A DNA stretch of 57,878 nt from DATJPD01 sp036394195 (GTDB lineage: Bacteria; Pseudomonadota; Alphaproteobacteria; CACIAM-22H2), in the NCBI GenBank assembly GCA_036394195.1, contig DASWFO010000340.1, forward strand, positions 1 to 57,878, given 5' to 3'. The first letter of the stretch is position 1. Each line of letters starts with the position of its first letter. Below are positions 41,470-48,916 of this stretch, in pieces. The position numbers were made by a program, and so were the translations under genes. The notes beneath the pieces were generated by a model, which saw only the letters and a program-made list of their open reading frames with translations, searched no databases and was not told the DNA's origin.

Positions 41470-43728
41470 TTAGACGAGCAGGTCCGGCGTGATCGGCAGG
41501 TCGCGGATGCGCCGCCCGGTGGCGTGGAATACCGCATTGGCGACGGCGGCTGCGACTCCGGTGATCCCGATCTCGCCCATGCCGCGGGCACCGAGCGCGT
41601 TGAAATGCGGGTCGGGCTTGTCGATGAAGATCACCTCGATATCCGGCACGTCGGGATTCACCGGCACCAGGTAATCGGCGAGATTGCGCGTGACGATGCG
41701 GCCGTTGCGCTTGTCAAATACGGTGTGCTCCATCAGCGCCATGCCGAGACCCCACACCACGCCGCCCTGGATCTGACTGCGGGCCGTCTTCGCATTCAGC
41801 ACGCGCCCGGTGTCCTGAACGCTGACGAACCGCGTAACCCGCACCTCGCCGGTCAACGGATCAACGCGAACCTCGGCGAACTGCGCGCCGAACGAGTGCC
41901 AGGAAAACGGCTCCTCGGGCTTGCCGTCGTTGCCCGGAGCCACCGCGCCGTGCGGCTTCGCCGCGTCCATGCCCGTCAGATCCAGCGTAACCTGGGCGTC
42001 GACGAACGGCTGCCCCGCGCGGCGGAGGATGTCGGTGTAGCCCTCGCCCAGCCGCCGATCGCTCTTGCGGAAAATCCGGCTGTCGGCGAAACCAAGATCG
42101 CTCTCGGTCATCCCCTGCAGAGGCGACGCCGCGTCGCGGATCGCCAGCTCGATGAGCTTCGAGCGCAGCGTCTCGGCCGCGGCATACACCGCCGAGCCCA
42201 CGCTCGCCGCCGTGCTCGAGCCGCCGGAGACGCCGGCTTTCGGAAACGACGAATCGCCGATCTCGCACTGAACCCGGCCGACCGGAACGCCCAGCCCGTC
42301 GGCGGCAATCTGCGACAGGATCGTATAGGTGCCGGTGCCGATATCCTGGGTGGCGCTGCGCACGAGCACCCGGCCGTCGCTGAACAGCTTGATGTCCGCC
42401 GAGGTGTCCGGACGCCGGTTGGCCGGATAGGTCGCGGTCGCCATGCCGAGCCCGGTCAGGTAGCGGCCGTCGCGCATCGAGCCGGGCTCCGGCCGGCGGC
42501 GCGCCCAATCGAAGGCCTCGGCGCCGCGGCGATAGCACTCCAGCAGGTTCTTGCTCGACCACGCCTTCCGCGTCTCGGGGTCCGCGTCAGCGTGGTTGCG
42601 GATCCTGAGCTCGATGGGATCGATCTTCAGCTCGTAGGCGAGCTCGTCCATGGCGGATTCCAGCGCGAACGGCCCGGTGGCTTCGCCGGGGGCGCGGGTC
42701 GGCGTCGGCGAGCCGGCGTTGATCCGCGCGACCTTGTGCGTGATGTCGGCGTTGGGACAGGCGTAAAGCATCGACGACGCGATGCCGGCCGGCTCCATGA
42801 ACTTGCTGACCTCGGAGGTCTCGGTGTCCGTGGCATGGCGAAGCGCCACCAGCCGCCCGTCCGCGGCTGCGCCCAGCGCCATGTGCTGCACGGTGCGCCC
42901 ACGGTGGCCGACCGACGAGAACATCTGCTGGCGCGACATGACCAGCTTGACCGGACGGCCGATATGCCGCGCCGCCATCGCCGCCATCAAGGTGTGTGGC
43001 CACACGAACCCCTTGCAACCGAAGCCGCCGCCGACGAACGGCGAGATCACACGCACCTTTTCCGCCGGAAGCCCGAACGCGCTGGCGACCACGCCGCGCA
43101 TGTTCATCACGCCCTGCGTCGTCTCGTAGAGCGTCAGCTCGTCGCCCCGCCACGTCGCGATGGTGGCGTGCGGCTCCAGCGGATTGTGGTGCTCGACCGG
43201 CGTGCTGTAGGTCTGGACAACCTTGACCGCGGCCTGGCCGAGGCCCGCGTCCACATCGCCGCGCTTGATCTGCAACTCGTGCCCGTTGATGTACGCCTCG
43301 GGCTCAAACGCCTCGCCGAGGCTGTTCTCTAGCTCCACGTTCGGCGGCTCGGCGTGATAGGTCGCCTTCACCAGCATCGCGGCATCGACGGCATGCTCGA
43401 ACGTGTCGGCCATCGCGATCGCGATATGCTGGCCGTCGTAATGGATCCGGTCGTCCTGCAGCGGCAGCCGGTCCTCGCCGATCATGCCGCCCTCGGGCTT
43501 GCGCAAGCGCGGCGCCGTCTCGTGCGTGATCACCGCGAGCACGCCCGGCTGCTGCAACGCGGCCCGGCTATCGATGGCGGTGACGCGGCCCTTGGCGATT
43601 GTGCTTTGCACCGCGACCGCATGGACGAGGCCGGGAATCTGATGCTCGGCCGCATAGGTCGCCGTCCCCGTGACTTTTTTCAGCGCATCCTTGCGATCGA
43701 CACCCTGTCCTATGGAGATGAAGCTCAT
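41470..43728 (-). CDS. paoC: Periplasmic aldehyde oxidoreductase, molybdenum cofactor-binding subunit (PaoC-like)
   Basis: A 752-residue xanthine-oxidase-family large subunit. VDRKDALKKVTGTATYAAEH at the start, FVGGGFGCKG (about 280), APGEATGPFALESAMDELA and the C-terminal GARGMGEIGITG with the catalytic glutamate are all present. ATG 43728 is chosen for its 4-nt overlap with the PaoB-like stop. With the two upstream genes it forms a Tat-exported aldehyde dehydrogenase of the E. coli PaoABC type, which detoxifies aldehydes in the periplasm. The PaoD-like cofactor-insertion factor is not in the window. Confidence 0.92.
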   Translation of the reverse strand: MSFISIGQGVDRKDALKKVTGTATYAAEHQIPGLVHAVAVQSTIAKGRVTAIDSRAALQQPGVLAVITHETAPRLRKPEGGMIGEDRLPLQDDRIHYDGQHIAIAMADTFEHAVDAAMLVKATYHAEPPNVELENSLGEAFEPEAYINGHELQIKRGDVDAGLGQAAVKVVQTYSTPVEHHNPLEPHATIATWRGDELTLYETTQGVMNMRGVVASAFGLPAEKVRVISPFVGGGFGCKGFVWPHTLMAAMAARHIGRPVKLVMSRQQMFSSVGHRGRTVQHMALGAAADGRLVALRHATDTETSEVSKFMEPAGIASSMLYACPNADITHKVARINAGSPTPTRAPGEATGPFALESAMDELAYELKIDPIELRIRNHADADPETRKAWSSKNLLECYRRGAEAFDWARRRPEPGSMRDGRYLTGLGMATATYPANRRPDTSADIKLFSDGRVLVRSATQDIGTGTYTILSQIAADGLGVPVGRVQCEIGDSSFPKAGVSGGSSTAASVGSAVYAAAETLRSKLIELAIRDAASPLQGMTESDLGFADSRIFRKSDRRLGEGYTDILRRAGQPFVDAQVTLDLTGMDAAKPHGAVAPGNDGKPEEPFSWHSFGAQFAEVRVDPLTGEVRVTRFVSVQDTGRVLNAKTARSQIQGGVVWGLGMALMEHTVFDKRNGRIVTRNLADYLVPVNPDVPDIEVIFIDKPDPHFNALGARGMGEIGITGVAAAVANAVFHATGRRIRDLPITPDLLV

Positions 43729-44708
43729 CCGAGCCTCACAACCTGGGTGAGAGCGCTCACGATCGTCCGCTTCGCCAAACCGACTTTGAACGCGTTGTAC
43801 TGGCGCGGCTGCGCCCCCGCCAAGGCGACGTGGGCCACGCGCCGGAAGCTGTCTTCGTCCGGCGGCTGTCCGATCAGATTCTGCTCGGCGGCGGCGGCCC
43901 GCCAAGGCTTGGTGGCGATGCCGCCCAAGGCGATCCGCGCCTCCTTGACCCTGCCGTCTTCGACGCGCAGCGCCACCGCCGCCGACGCCAGGGCAAATTC
44001 GTAGGAGGCGCGGTCGCGGACCTTGAGGTAGCGCGAATGCGCGGCCACAGGGACATCCGGCAGGTCGATGCCGGTGATCAGTTCGCCATGCTCGAGCGCT
44101 GTTTCGAGATGCGGCGACTTGCCGGGCAGGCGGTGAAAGTCGCCGATTGGAACGCGCCGCTCGCCCTGCGGGCCCGACATGCGCACCACCGCGTCGAGTG
44201 CCACGAGCGCCACCGCCATATCGGACGGATGCGTGGCGATGCAGGCGTCGCTGGTGCCGAGCACGGCGTGACCCCGGTTATACCCCTCCATGGCGCTGCA
44301 GCCGGAGTTCGGCACGCGCTTGTTGCACGGCGTGGCCAGGTCGCGGAAATACGGACAGCGCGTGCGCTGCATGAGATTGCCCCCCACGGTCGCCATGTTG
44401 CGCAACTGGCCGGAGGCGCCAGCGAGCATGGCCTCGGCCAGCATCGGATAGCGGTCGCGGATCAAGGGGTGGCGGCCGAGATCCGAGTTGCGCACCATGG
44501 CGCCGACATGGACGCCGTCGCGATCAGCGGTGACCTCGCCCAGCGGCAGGGCGTTGATGTCGACCACCATGTGGTGCGTTTCGACGCCTTCCTTCATCAG
44601 GTCGACCAGCGTCGTCCCGCCGGCGAGGAACGCGGCCTCCGGGTCGCCGGCCACCGTTGCGATGGCCTGGGCCATGTCGCCTGCCCGGGCGTAGGCGAAC
44701 GGGTTCAT
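43725..44708 (-). CDS. paoB: Periplasmic aldehyde oxidoreductase, FAD-binding subunit (PaoB-like)
   Basis: A 327-residue FAD-binding subunit. FLAGGTTLVDLMKEGV (about 29-44) and ATVGGNLMQRTRCPYF bind FAD. The cysteine-rich insertion RCPYFRDLATPCNKR then VPNSGCSAMEG closely follows the PaoB (YagS) segment that holds an extra 4Fe-4S cluster, which distinguishes this type from ordinary xanthine dehydrogenases. ATG 44708 overlaps the 2Fe-2S subunit's stop by 4 nt. Gene order PaoA-B-C is that of E. coli. Confidence 0.92.
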   Translation of the reverse strand: MNPFAYARAGDMAQAIATVAGDPEAAFLAGGTTLVDLMKEGVETHHMVVDINALPLGEVTADRDGVHVGAMVRNSDLGRHPLIRDRYPMLAEAMLAGASGQLRNMATVGGNLMQRTRCPYFRDLATPCNKRVPNSGCSAMEGYNRGHAVLGTSDACIATHPSDMAVALVALDAVVRMSGPQGERRVPIGDFHRLPGKSPHLETALEHGELITGIDLPDVPVAAHSRYLKVRDRASYEFALASAAVALRVEDGRVKEARIALGGIATKPWRAAAAEQNLIGQPPDEDSFRRVAHVALAGAQPRQYNAFKVGLAKRTIVSALTQVVRLG

Positions 44709-45349
44709 CGCGAGCTCTCTTTCTTCGGCATCTGGTCGCGGGCTTCGCGGATCGCGGCGACGATCCCGGGATAGGCGCCGCAGCGGCAAATGTTGCCGGC
44801 CATGCCTTCGCGGATCGCCTCGTCGGTCGCCGGCCGCTCCTCGTTCAACAGGCCGACAGCCGACACGATCTGACCGGGCGTGCAATAGCCGCACTGGAAG
44901 CCGTCATGCGCGATGAACGCCGCTTGCACCGGATGAAGCCCGCCTCCTCGTTGGGCGAGACCCTCGATGGTGGTGATGTCGGCGTGCTGATGCATGGCGG
45001 CGAGGCTCAGGCACGACAGGACGCGCCGGCCATCGACCAGGACGGTGCAGGCGCCGCACTGGCCGTGATCGCAGCCCTTCTTCGTGCCAATGAGCCCCAG
45101 CTGCTCGCGCAAGGCGTCGAGCAGCGTCACCCGCGCTTCTGTCGTGAGCGGATAGTCACGACCGTTGACGTGCAGCGTGTAGCGCAGCTTCTCCTCGGCC
45201 CGGAGGGGCGCAGTCCCGCCGGCGGCCACCGCGCCGCGTCGCTTCAATCCCACCATTTCGAGAACTCCCGCAACGGCCGACACGCTGCCAGCGCTCGCCG
45301 TCGTTCCAATGAATCCGCGCCGCATGAATTTCGGCAGCATGCTCAGCAT
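44705..45349 (-). CDS. paoA: Periplasmic aldehyde oxidoreductase, 2Fe-2S subunit with Tat signal (PaoA-like)
   Basis: A 214-residue protein. The first 60 residues contain a twin-arginine motif (MRRGFIGTTAS) and hydrophobic stretch, implying Tat export of the assembled complex. The ferredoxin-like cluster is KGCDHGQCGACTVLVDG...SC, and the second, CO-dehydrogenase-type cluster is CGYCTPGQI and ICRCGAY. ATGs at 45340 and 45325 are alternative starts. A GGAAC-N17-TGTT sequence 23 bp upstream suggests stress-sigma control. Confidence 0.92.
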   Translation of the reverse strand: MLSMLPKFMRRGFIGTTASAGSVSAVAGVLEMVGLKRRGAVAAGGTAPLRAEEKLRYTLHVNGRDYPLTTEARVTLLDALREQLGLIGTKKGCDHGQCGACTVLVDGRRVLSCLSLAAMHQHADITTIEGLAQRGGGLHPVQAAFIAHDGFQCGYCTPGQIVSAVGLLNEERPATDEAIREGMAGNICRCGAYPGIVAAIREARDQMPKKESSR

Positions 45350-45372
45350 CCCGCTTGACGGACCTTGAAGAC

Positions 45373-45398
45373 AACAAGCGAGGACGCCGCCTAGTTCC
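45373..45398 (-). promoter_or_regulatory. EcfG-like promoter (near match) upstream of paoA
   Basis: On the minus strand GGAAC (45398-45394), N17, TGTT (45376-45373). It differs from the GGAAC-N16/17-CGTT consensus only in the first base of the -10. It lies 23 bp before the paoA ATG. Confidence 0.5.
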
Positions 45399-45447
45399 AG
45401 GGACAGGCCGGCGCAGTACTCCTCTGCGGTCTTGGCGGGCCGCGGCC

Positions 45448-46308
45448 TCAGCTCTCGACGGGCTCGCCGCCGTTGGGATGCAGGACCTGGCCGGTCATGT
45501 AGGAGGAATCGGCACTTGCCAGGAACACATAGCTGGGTGCCACTTCGTCCGGCTGCCCGGGCCGCTTCATCGGGGTGTTCTTGCCGAACTTCGCCACGTG
45601 CTCGGGGCTGAAGGTCGAGGGAATGAGCGGCGTCCAGATCGGGCCGGGGGCCACGGCATTGACCCGGATGCCCTGGTCGACGAGGGCCAGCGCGAGCGAG
45701 CGCGTGAACGAGACGATGGCGCCCTTGGACGAGGCGTAGTCGATGAGATGCGGGTTGCCGCGATAGGCCGTCACCGAGGCGCTGTTAACGATGGCGCCGC
45801 CGTCCTTCTTCTTCATGTGCGGTACGGCGAGCCGGGTCAGATAGAACATCGAGAAGAAATTGGTCTGGAACGTCCGCTCGACCTGCTCGGGCGTGATCTT
45901 GAGGAAATCGCTTTCCGGGTGCTGCTCGCCCGCGTTGTTGACCAGGATGTCGAGGCGGCCGAACCGCTCGACCACCCGGTCGACGAGCTGGCGGCGGACC
46001 CGGTCGACGGTGAGGTCGCCGCGGAGCGCCAGGAAATCCGTCTTCTCCGCGCGCACGAGCCGCTCGGTCTCCGCCGCGTCGTCGTCCTCTTCGAGATAGG
46101 CGATGGCGACCTTCGCACCCTCTTTGGCAAAGCAGACAGCCACGGCGCGGCCGATGCCGCTGTCGCCGCCGGTCACGATCGCCGATCTGCCCTGAAGCTT
46201 GCCGGCACCCCGATAATTGCGCGCCTTGTCCTCGGGCGGCGGACTCATCTCCGCTTCGCGGCCCTGCTGGTGATCCTGGTGCTGGGGCGGCAAGGTCTCG
46301 ATGGTCAT
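45448..46308 (-). CDS. Short-chain dehydrogenase/reductase, stress-protein type (YhdF/GSP39-like)
   Basis: A 286-residue SDR with an N-terminal polar tail typical of the GSP39/YhdF/YghA subgroup. Cofactor motif VTGGDSGIGRA (45-55), NNAGEQHP (about 127), catalytic Ser in NSASVTAYRG and YASSK (about 196), and C-terminal SYMTGQVLHPNGGEPV. ATG 46308 is chosen at the start of the conserved N-terminal tail; the frame upstream overlaps the neighbour. It follows the DUF883-like gene by 56 bp with a hairpin between, so it is probably in the same stress operon. The substrate is unknown. Confidence 0.92.
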   Translation of the reverse strand: MTIETLPPQHQDHQQGREAEMSPPPEDKARNYRGAGKLQGRSAIVTGGDSGIGRAVAVCFAKEGAKVAIAYLEEDDDAAETERLVRAEKTDFLALRGDLTVDRVRRQLVDRVVERFGRLDILVNNAGEQHPESDFLKITPEQVERTFQTNFFSMFYLTRLAVPHMKKKDGGAIVNSASVTAYRGNPHLIDYASSKGAIVSFTRSLALALVDQGIRVNAVAPGPIWTPLIPSTFSPEHVAKFGKNTPMKRPGQPDEVAPSYVFLASADSSYMTGQVLHPNGGEPVES

Positions 46309-46320
46309 GGCACACGGCTC

Positions 46321-46345
46321 CTCGCGGACGTCAACGGTCCGCGAG
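46321..46345. other. Perfect 9-bp hairpin between the DUF883-like and SDR genes
   Basis: CTCGCGGAC (46321-46329), 7-nt loop, GTCCGCGAG (46337-46345). It is intra-operonic on the minus strand; it could be a partial terminator or processing site. Confidence 0.55.
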
Positions 46346-46364
46346 GGGCAACAATCGCAAGCCC

Positions 46365-46679
46365 CTAATCGTTCCGGTTGATCATCCGGCCGACCATGGC
46401 GCCGATGATCACGGCACCGGCCATGGCCGCAAGCGCTGCACTCTCGACCGGGTGTGCGGCAATGGTGCGGCTGGCCGTGCGGCCATAGCGCTGCGCCTGT
46501 CGCGACAGCTGGCCATAGGTCCGCGTCGCCGAGGTGCGCATCTGCCCCACGGCGCGTCCGGGATTGCCGCGGAATGTCATGCGGCCGACCGTGCTCACCA
46601 GCTGATTCACATCCGACCGCAGCCGCGCGAGATCCTGCTGGACCGCGCCGAGGCCGTTGCGGCCACTTCTCCTCGCCAT
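46365..46679 (-). CDS. DUF883/ElaB-YqjD-like small membrane-anchored protein
   Basis: A 104-residue protein. The first 75 residues are polar, basic and helical (LARLRSDVNQLVSTVGR...YGQLSRQAQRYGRTA); then comes HPVESAALAAMAGAVIIGAMVGRMI, a single C-terminal transmembrane helix. This is the layout of YqjD/ElaB/DUF883 proteins, which tether to the inner membrane and associate with ribosomes in stress or stationary phase. A good GAGGAG ribosome-binding site precedes ATG 46679. An EcfG-like promoter lies 68 bp upstream. Family assignment is by architecture, not by strong motif. Confidence 0.75.
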   Translation of the reverse strand: MARRSGRNGLGAVQQDLARLRSDVNQLVSTVGRMTFRGNPGRAVGQMRTSATRTYGQLSRQAQRYGRTASRTIAAHPVESAALAAMAGAVIIGAMVGRMINRND

Positions 46680-46746
46680 TGTTCGATCTCCTCGTTGCGC
46701 TGTGAACGCATGCCAAGGGTCCGGGGGGACCCGGCTCGCATTTAAC

Positions 46747-46771
46747 AACAGCAGGGAACCGATACGGTTCC
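46747..46771 (-). promoter_or_regulatory. EcfG-like promoter (near match) upstream of the DUF883-like gene
   Basis: On the minus strand GGAAC (46771-46767), N16, TGTT (46750-46747), 68 bp before the ATG at 46679. The first base of the -10 differs from consensus. Confidence 0.5.
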
Positions 46772-46805
46772 ATCGCGGGGTACGACATCGCGGTGATGGC
46801 GGCCA

Positions 46806-46830
46806 GGAACTCGCCGCAACACAGGGCGTT
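46806..46830 (+). promoter_or_regulatory. EcfG-type general stress promoter (exact GGAAC-N16-CGTT)
   Basis: GGAAC (46806-46810), 16 nt, CGTT (46827-46830). It matches the alphaproteobacterial EcfG consensus exactly and ends 32 bp before the start of the YflT-like gene at 46863. Confidence 0.8.
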
Positions 46831-46862
46831 GTGCCTACACATGTTTTGAGAAGGGGCGCACC

Positions 46863-47447
46863 ATGGCATCTCCCCGACAGGACGCAAGAACCGAGCAGGC
46901 GGACGAAGTCGTTGGCCTGTTCCGTTCCGCCGACGCGGTGGAGGCCGCGATCAGCGCCTTGACCAGCGCCGGGTGGGACCGGTCCGAGCTCAGCCTCTTG
47001 GCGCAGAAGAGCGCCTTCGACGCCAATCCGCCGATGGGCGACGCCGAGCGCGCCGCGGACGATCCGAACACCCAACGGGCCCCCGTGGTATCGGGCACCG
47101 ACGTGCGCCAAGGTCGGACGCTCGCCACCAGTCTTGCCGGCGTGATCGCGGCGTTCATCGCCTCCGGAGCGACGATCCTCACCGGCGGCTCGGCACTCGC
47201 CGCGATCATCGGTGCAGCCGCAGCCGGTGGCGGGGCTGCCGCCGCCGTCGAGGCGCTCGGCCAGTGGGCGGGGCACAGTCGCGACGATTTCCTGCACGAA
47301 CAGGTCAAGCGCGGCGGCATTCTCCTGTTTGTCATGCTGCGCCGTCCCGACCAGGAGCAGATCGCCCGCGACATCCTCGTGAAGCATGGGGCCGAAGAGG
47401 TGCGCGTGCATCACGCCCGACAGGCTGAGCCCGCGACGGGACATTAA
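46863..47447 (+). CDS. YflT/GSP17M-like general stress protein with Gly/Ala-rich membrane segment
   Basis: A 194-residue protein. The N-terminal part (DEVVGLFRSADAVEAAISALTSAGW, about 14-38) resembles the heat-induced stress protein YflT/17M domain. A central Gly/Ala-rich hydrophobic stretch (LATSLAGVIAAFIASGA then GGSALAAIIGAAAAGGGAAAA) is a glycine-zipper-like membrane segment. The C-terminal part repeats a similar alpha/beta unit (ILLFVMLRRPDQEQIARDILVKHGAEEV). An exact EcfG promoter lies 32 bp upstream. The function is unknown beyond stress association. Confidence 0.8.
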   Translation: MASPRQDARTEQADEVVGLFRSADAVEAAISALTSAGWDRSELSLLAQKSAFDANPPMGDAERAADDPNTQRAPVVSGTDVRQGRTLATSLAGVIAAFIASGATILTGGSALAAIIGAAAAGGGAAAAVEALGQWAGHSRDDFLHEQVKRGGILLFVMLRRPDQEQIARDILVKHGAEEVRVHHARQAEPATGH

Positions 47448-47477
47448 CTGGCAACGCCGCATGGCACCGCGCCGAAC

Positions 47478-47503
47478 GGAACAATTCGCTCTCGCGCACC
47501 GTT
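47478..47503 (+). promoter_or_regulatory. EcfG-type general stress promoter (exact GGAAC-N17-CGTT)
   Basis: GGAAC (47478-47482), 17 nt, CGTT (47500-47503), 33 bp before the ATG of the proline-rich exported protein and upstream of ku. The geometry is almost identical to the site at 46806. Confidence 0.8.
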
Positions 47504-47536
47504 GGACTGACGAGAGCAAACACACGGGAGGATTCC

Positions 47537-47842
47537 ATGCGTTTGAAGCTCACTGCCGTGGCGTTGCTGGCGGCCGTACCCGCGTTCGCGCAGATGCCGC
47601 CGTCGCAGCCCAGTCCGGCCCAGACCGTGCCGCCAACCCAGATGCCGCCTGAGAAGGTGGAGCCTGACAATGCAGGACCCGGGCACGTCGCGCGGCCCGA
47701 CGGCAGCCCCAGCGAGGCCCAGGTGCCGGGCCAACTCGGTCAGCCGCTGACCCCGGGGCAGCCGATGTCGCCGACCCAGCCGGCGCCGGGGCAGATGGGC
47801 ATCGAGCCCGCTCCGACGGCGCCGGCCGGCTCACCGCGCTAG
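47537..47842 (+). CDS. Small proline-rich exported protein
   Basis: A 101-residue protein with a clear signal peptide (MRLKLTAVALLAAVPAFAQ, cleavage after FAQ). The rest is low-complexity and rich in Pro, Gln and Gly (QPSPAQTVPPTQMPP; GQPLTPGQPMSPTQPAPGQ), presumably disordered in the periplasm or exported. A GGGAGG ribosome-binding site precedes the ATG. It lies between an exact EcfG promoter and ku (51-bp gap, same strand), so a common stress transcript is likely. No family function is known. Confidence 0.75.
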   Translation: MRLKLTAVALLAAVPAFAQMPPSQPSPAQTVPPTQMPPEKVEPDNAGPGHVARPDGSPSEAQVPGQLGQPLTPGQPMSPTQPAPGQMGIEPAPTAPAGSPR

Positions 47843-47893
47843 GCGGACCGGATGGAAGCCGCGGCGAAGGCGCCGTAGCGGCGGAGGACTCGC

Positions 47894-48769
47894 ATGGCTC
47901 AGCGTCCGATCTGGGAGGGGCATCTGCGCCTCTCCCTGGTCACCTGCCCGGTGGCGCTGTACAGCGCCACGACGACGGCACGCGACGTCCATTTCCACAT
48001 GCTGCACAAGGACACGCACAACCGCATCCGGATGGTCCCCCATGACCCCGAGCGGGGACCGGTCGAGCGCAAGGATCTCGTCCGCGGTTTCGAGATCGAC
48101 AAGGACAAGTACGTCGTGGTCTCGAACGACGAGATCAATGCGGTCAAGCTCGAATCGACCCGCATGATCGATATCGAGCGGTTCGTCGATCTGAAGGAGA
48201 TCGACCGGATTTACTGGGACACGCCGTACTACGTGACACCGAGCGGCAAAGCCGGCCTCGACGCCTATGTGGTGATCCGCGAGGCCATGCGGAGCGTCGG
48301 CAAGATCGCCCTCGGCCGACTGGTGCTGCATTGGCATGAGCGCATCGTGGCGCTCGAGCCGCGGCACAAGGGCTTCCTCCTGACCACGCTCAGAACCCAG
48401 GACGAGATCCGCGAGGGGACGGCGCTCTTCCGCGACATCCCCGACATCAAGCCCGACAAGAAGATGATCGAGATCGCCACCAAGATCATCGAGCAGCTGG
48501 AGGGCAAGTTCGATCCGAGCCTGTTCCGCGACCGCTACGAGGACGCTTTGCGTCAGCTGATCGAGGAGAAGCGCAAGGGGCACAAGCCGGTCACCGCACC
48601 GCCGCCGCCCGAGGACACGCGCGTGGTCGATCTCATGGATGCGTTGCGCAAGAGCCTCAAGGGTGCGGACGCGGGACAGGAGTCGCGGGCGCGCCGCTTC
48701 ATCGACGCCCGGGGCGGCCGCTCCCGGCGCCGTCCCGCCCGCGCCAAGAAATACGCCCATCAGAGGTGA
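47894..48769 (+). CDS. ku: Ku-family DNA end-binding protein
   Basis: A 291-residue bacterial Ku, the normal length. RPIWEGHLRLSLVTCPVALYSAT (3-25) is the classic N-terminal segment; HMLHKDTHNRIRM, GFEIDKDKYVVVSNDE and the core-ring segment YWDTPYYVTPSGKAG follow. The C-terminal tail is Lys/Arg-rich (GGRSRRRPARAKK), as in other alphaproteobacterial Ku proteins, and probably binds DNA and LigD. GGAGG precedes ATG 47894. Ku threads onto double-strand break ends and recruits LigD, whose gene is convergent 147 bp away. Confidence 0.96.
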   Translation: MAQRPIWEGHLRLSLVTCPVALYSATTTARDVHFHMLHKDTHNRIRMVPHDPERGPVERKDLVRGFEIDKDKYVVVSNDEINAVKLESTRMIDIERFVDLKEIDRIYWDTPYYVTPSGKAGLDAYVVIREAMRSVGKIALGRLVLHWHERIVALEPRHKGFLLTTLRTQDEIREGTALFRDIPDIKPDKKMIEIATKIIEQLEGKFDPSLFRDRYEDALRQLIEEKRKGHKPVTAPPPPEDTRVVDLMDALRKSLKGADAGQESRARRFIDARGGRSRRRPARAKKYAHQR

Positions 48770-48799
48770 GCGGCGCAAAAGTCCTACGCCACCTGCATG

Positions 48800-48910
48800 C
48801 CGATGGCTCCCCCCACCCTCACCCCGCGTGGGCTGCGAAAGCTCCACTGGAGCTTTTGGAGCTTTCGCGGGCGCCCTACGCGCCTCTCCGCCCCCGAGGG
48901 CGGAGAGGGA
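48800..48910. repeat. Palindromic intergenic repeat between convergent ku and ligD
   Basis: GCGAAAGCTCCA (48835-48846) pairs with TGGAGCTTTCGC (48857-48868). CCTCTCCGCCC (48883-48893) pairs with GGGCGGAGAGG (48898-48908); this 26-bp hairpin is identical to that at 28073-28098. It probably also serves as a transcriptional barrier between ku and ligD. Confidence 0.8.
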
Positions 48911-48916
48911 GTAGGA

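Noticed and set aside
45448..46887. Long upstream extension of the SDR gene across the DUF883-like gene
   Set aside because: The extension is the DUF883-like gene read in another frame; the SDR family start is at 46308.
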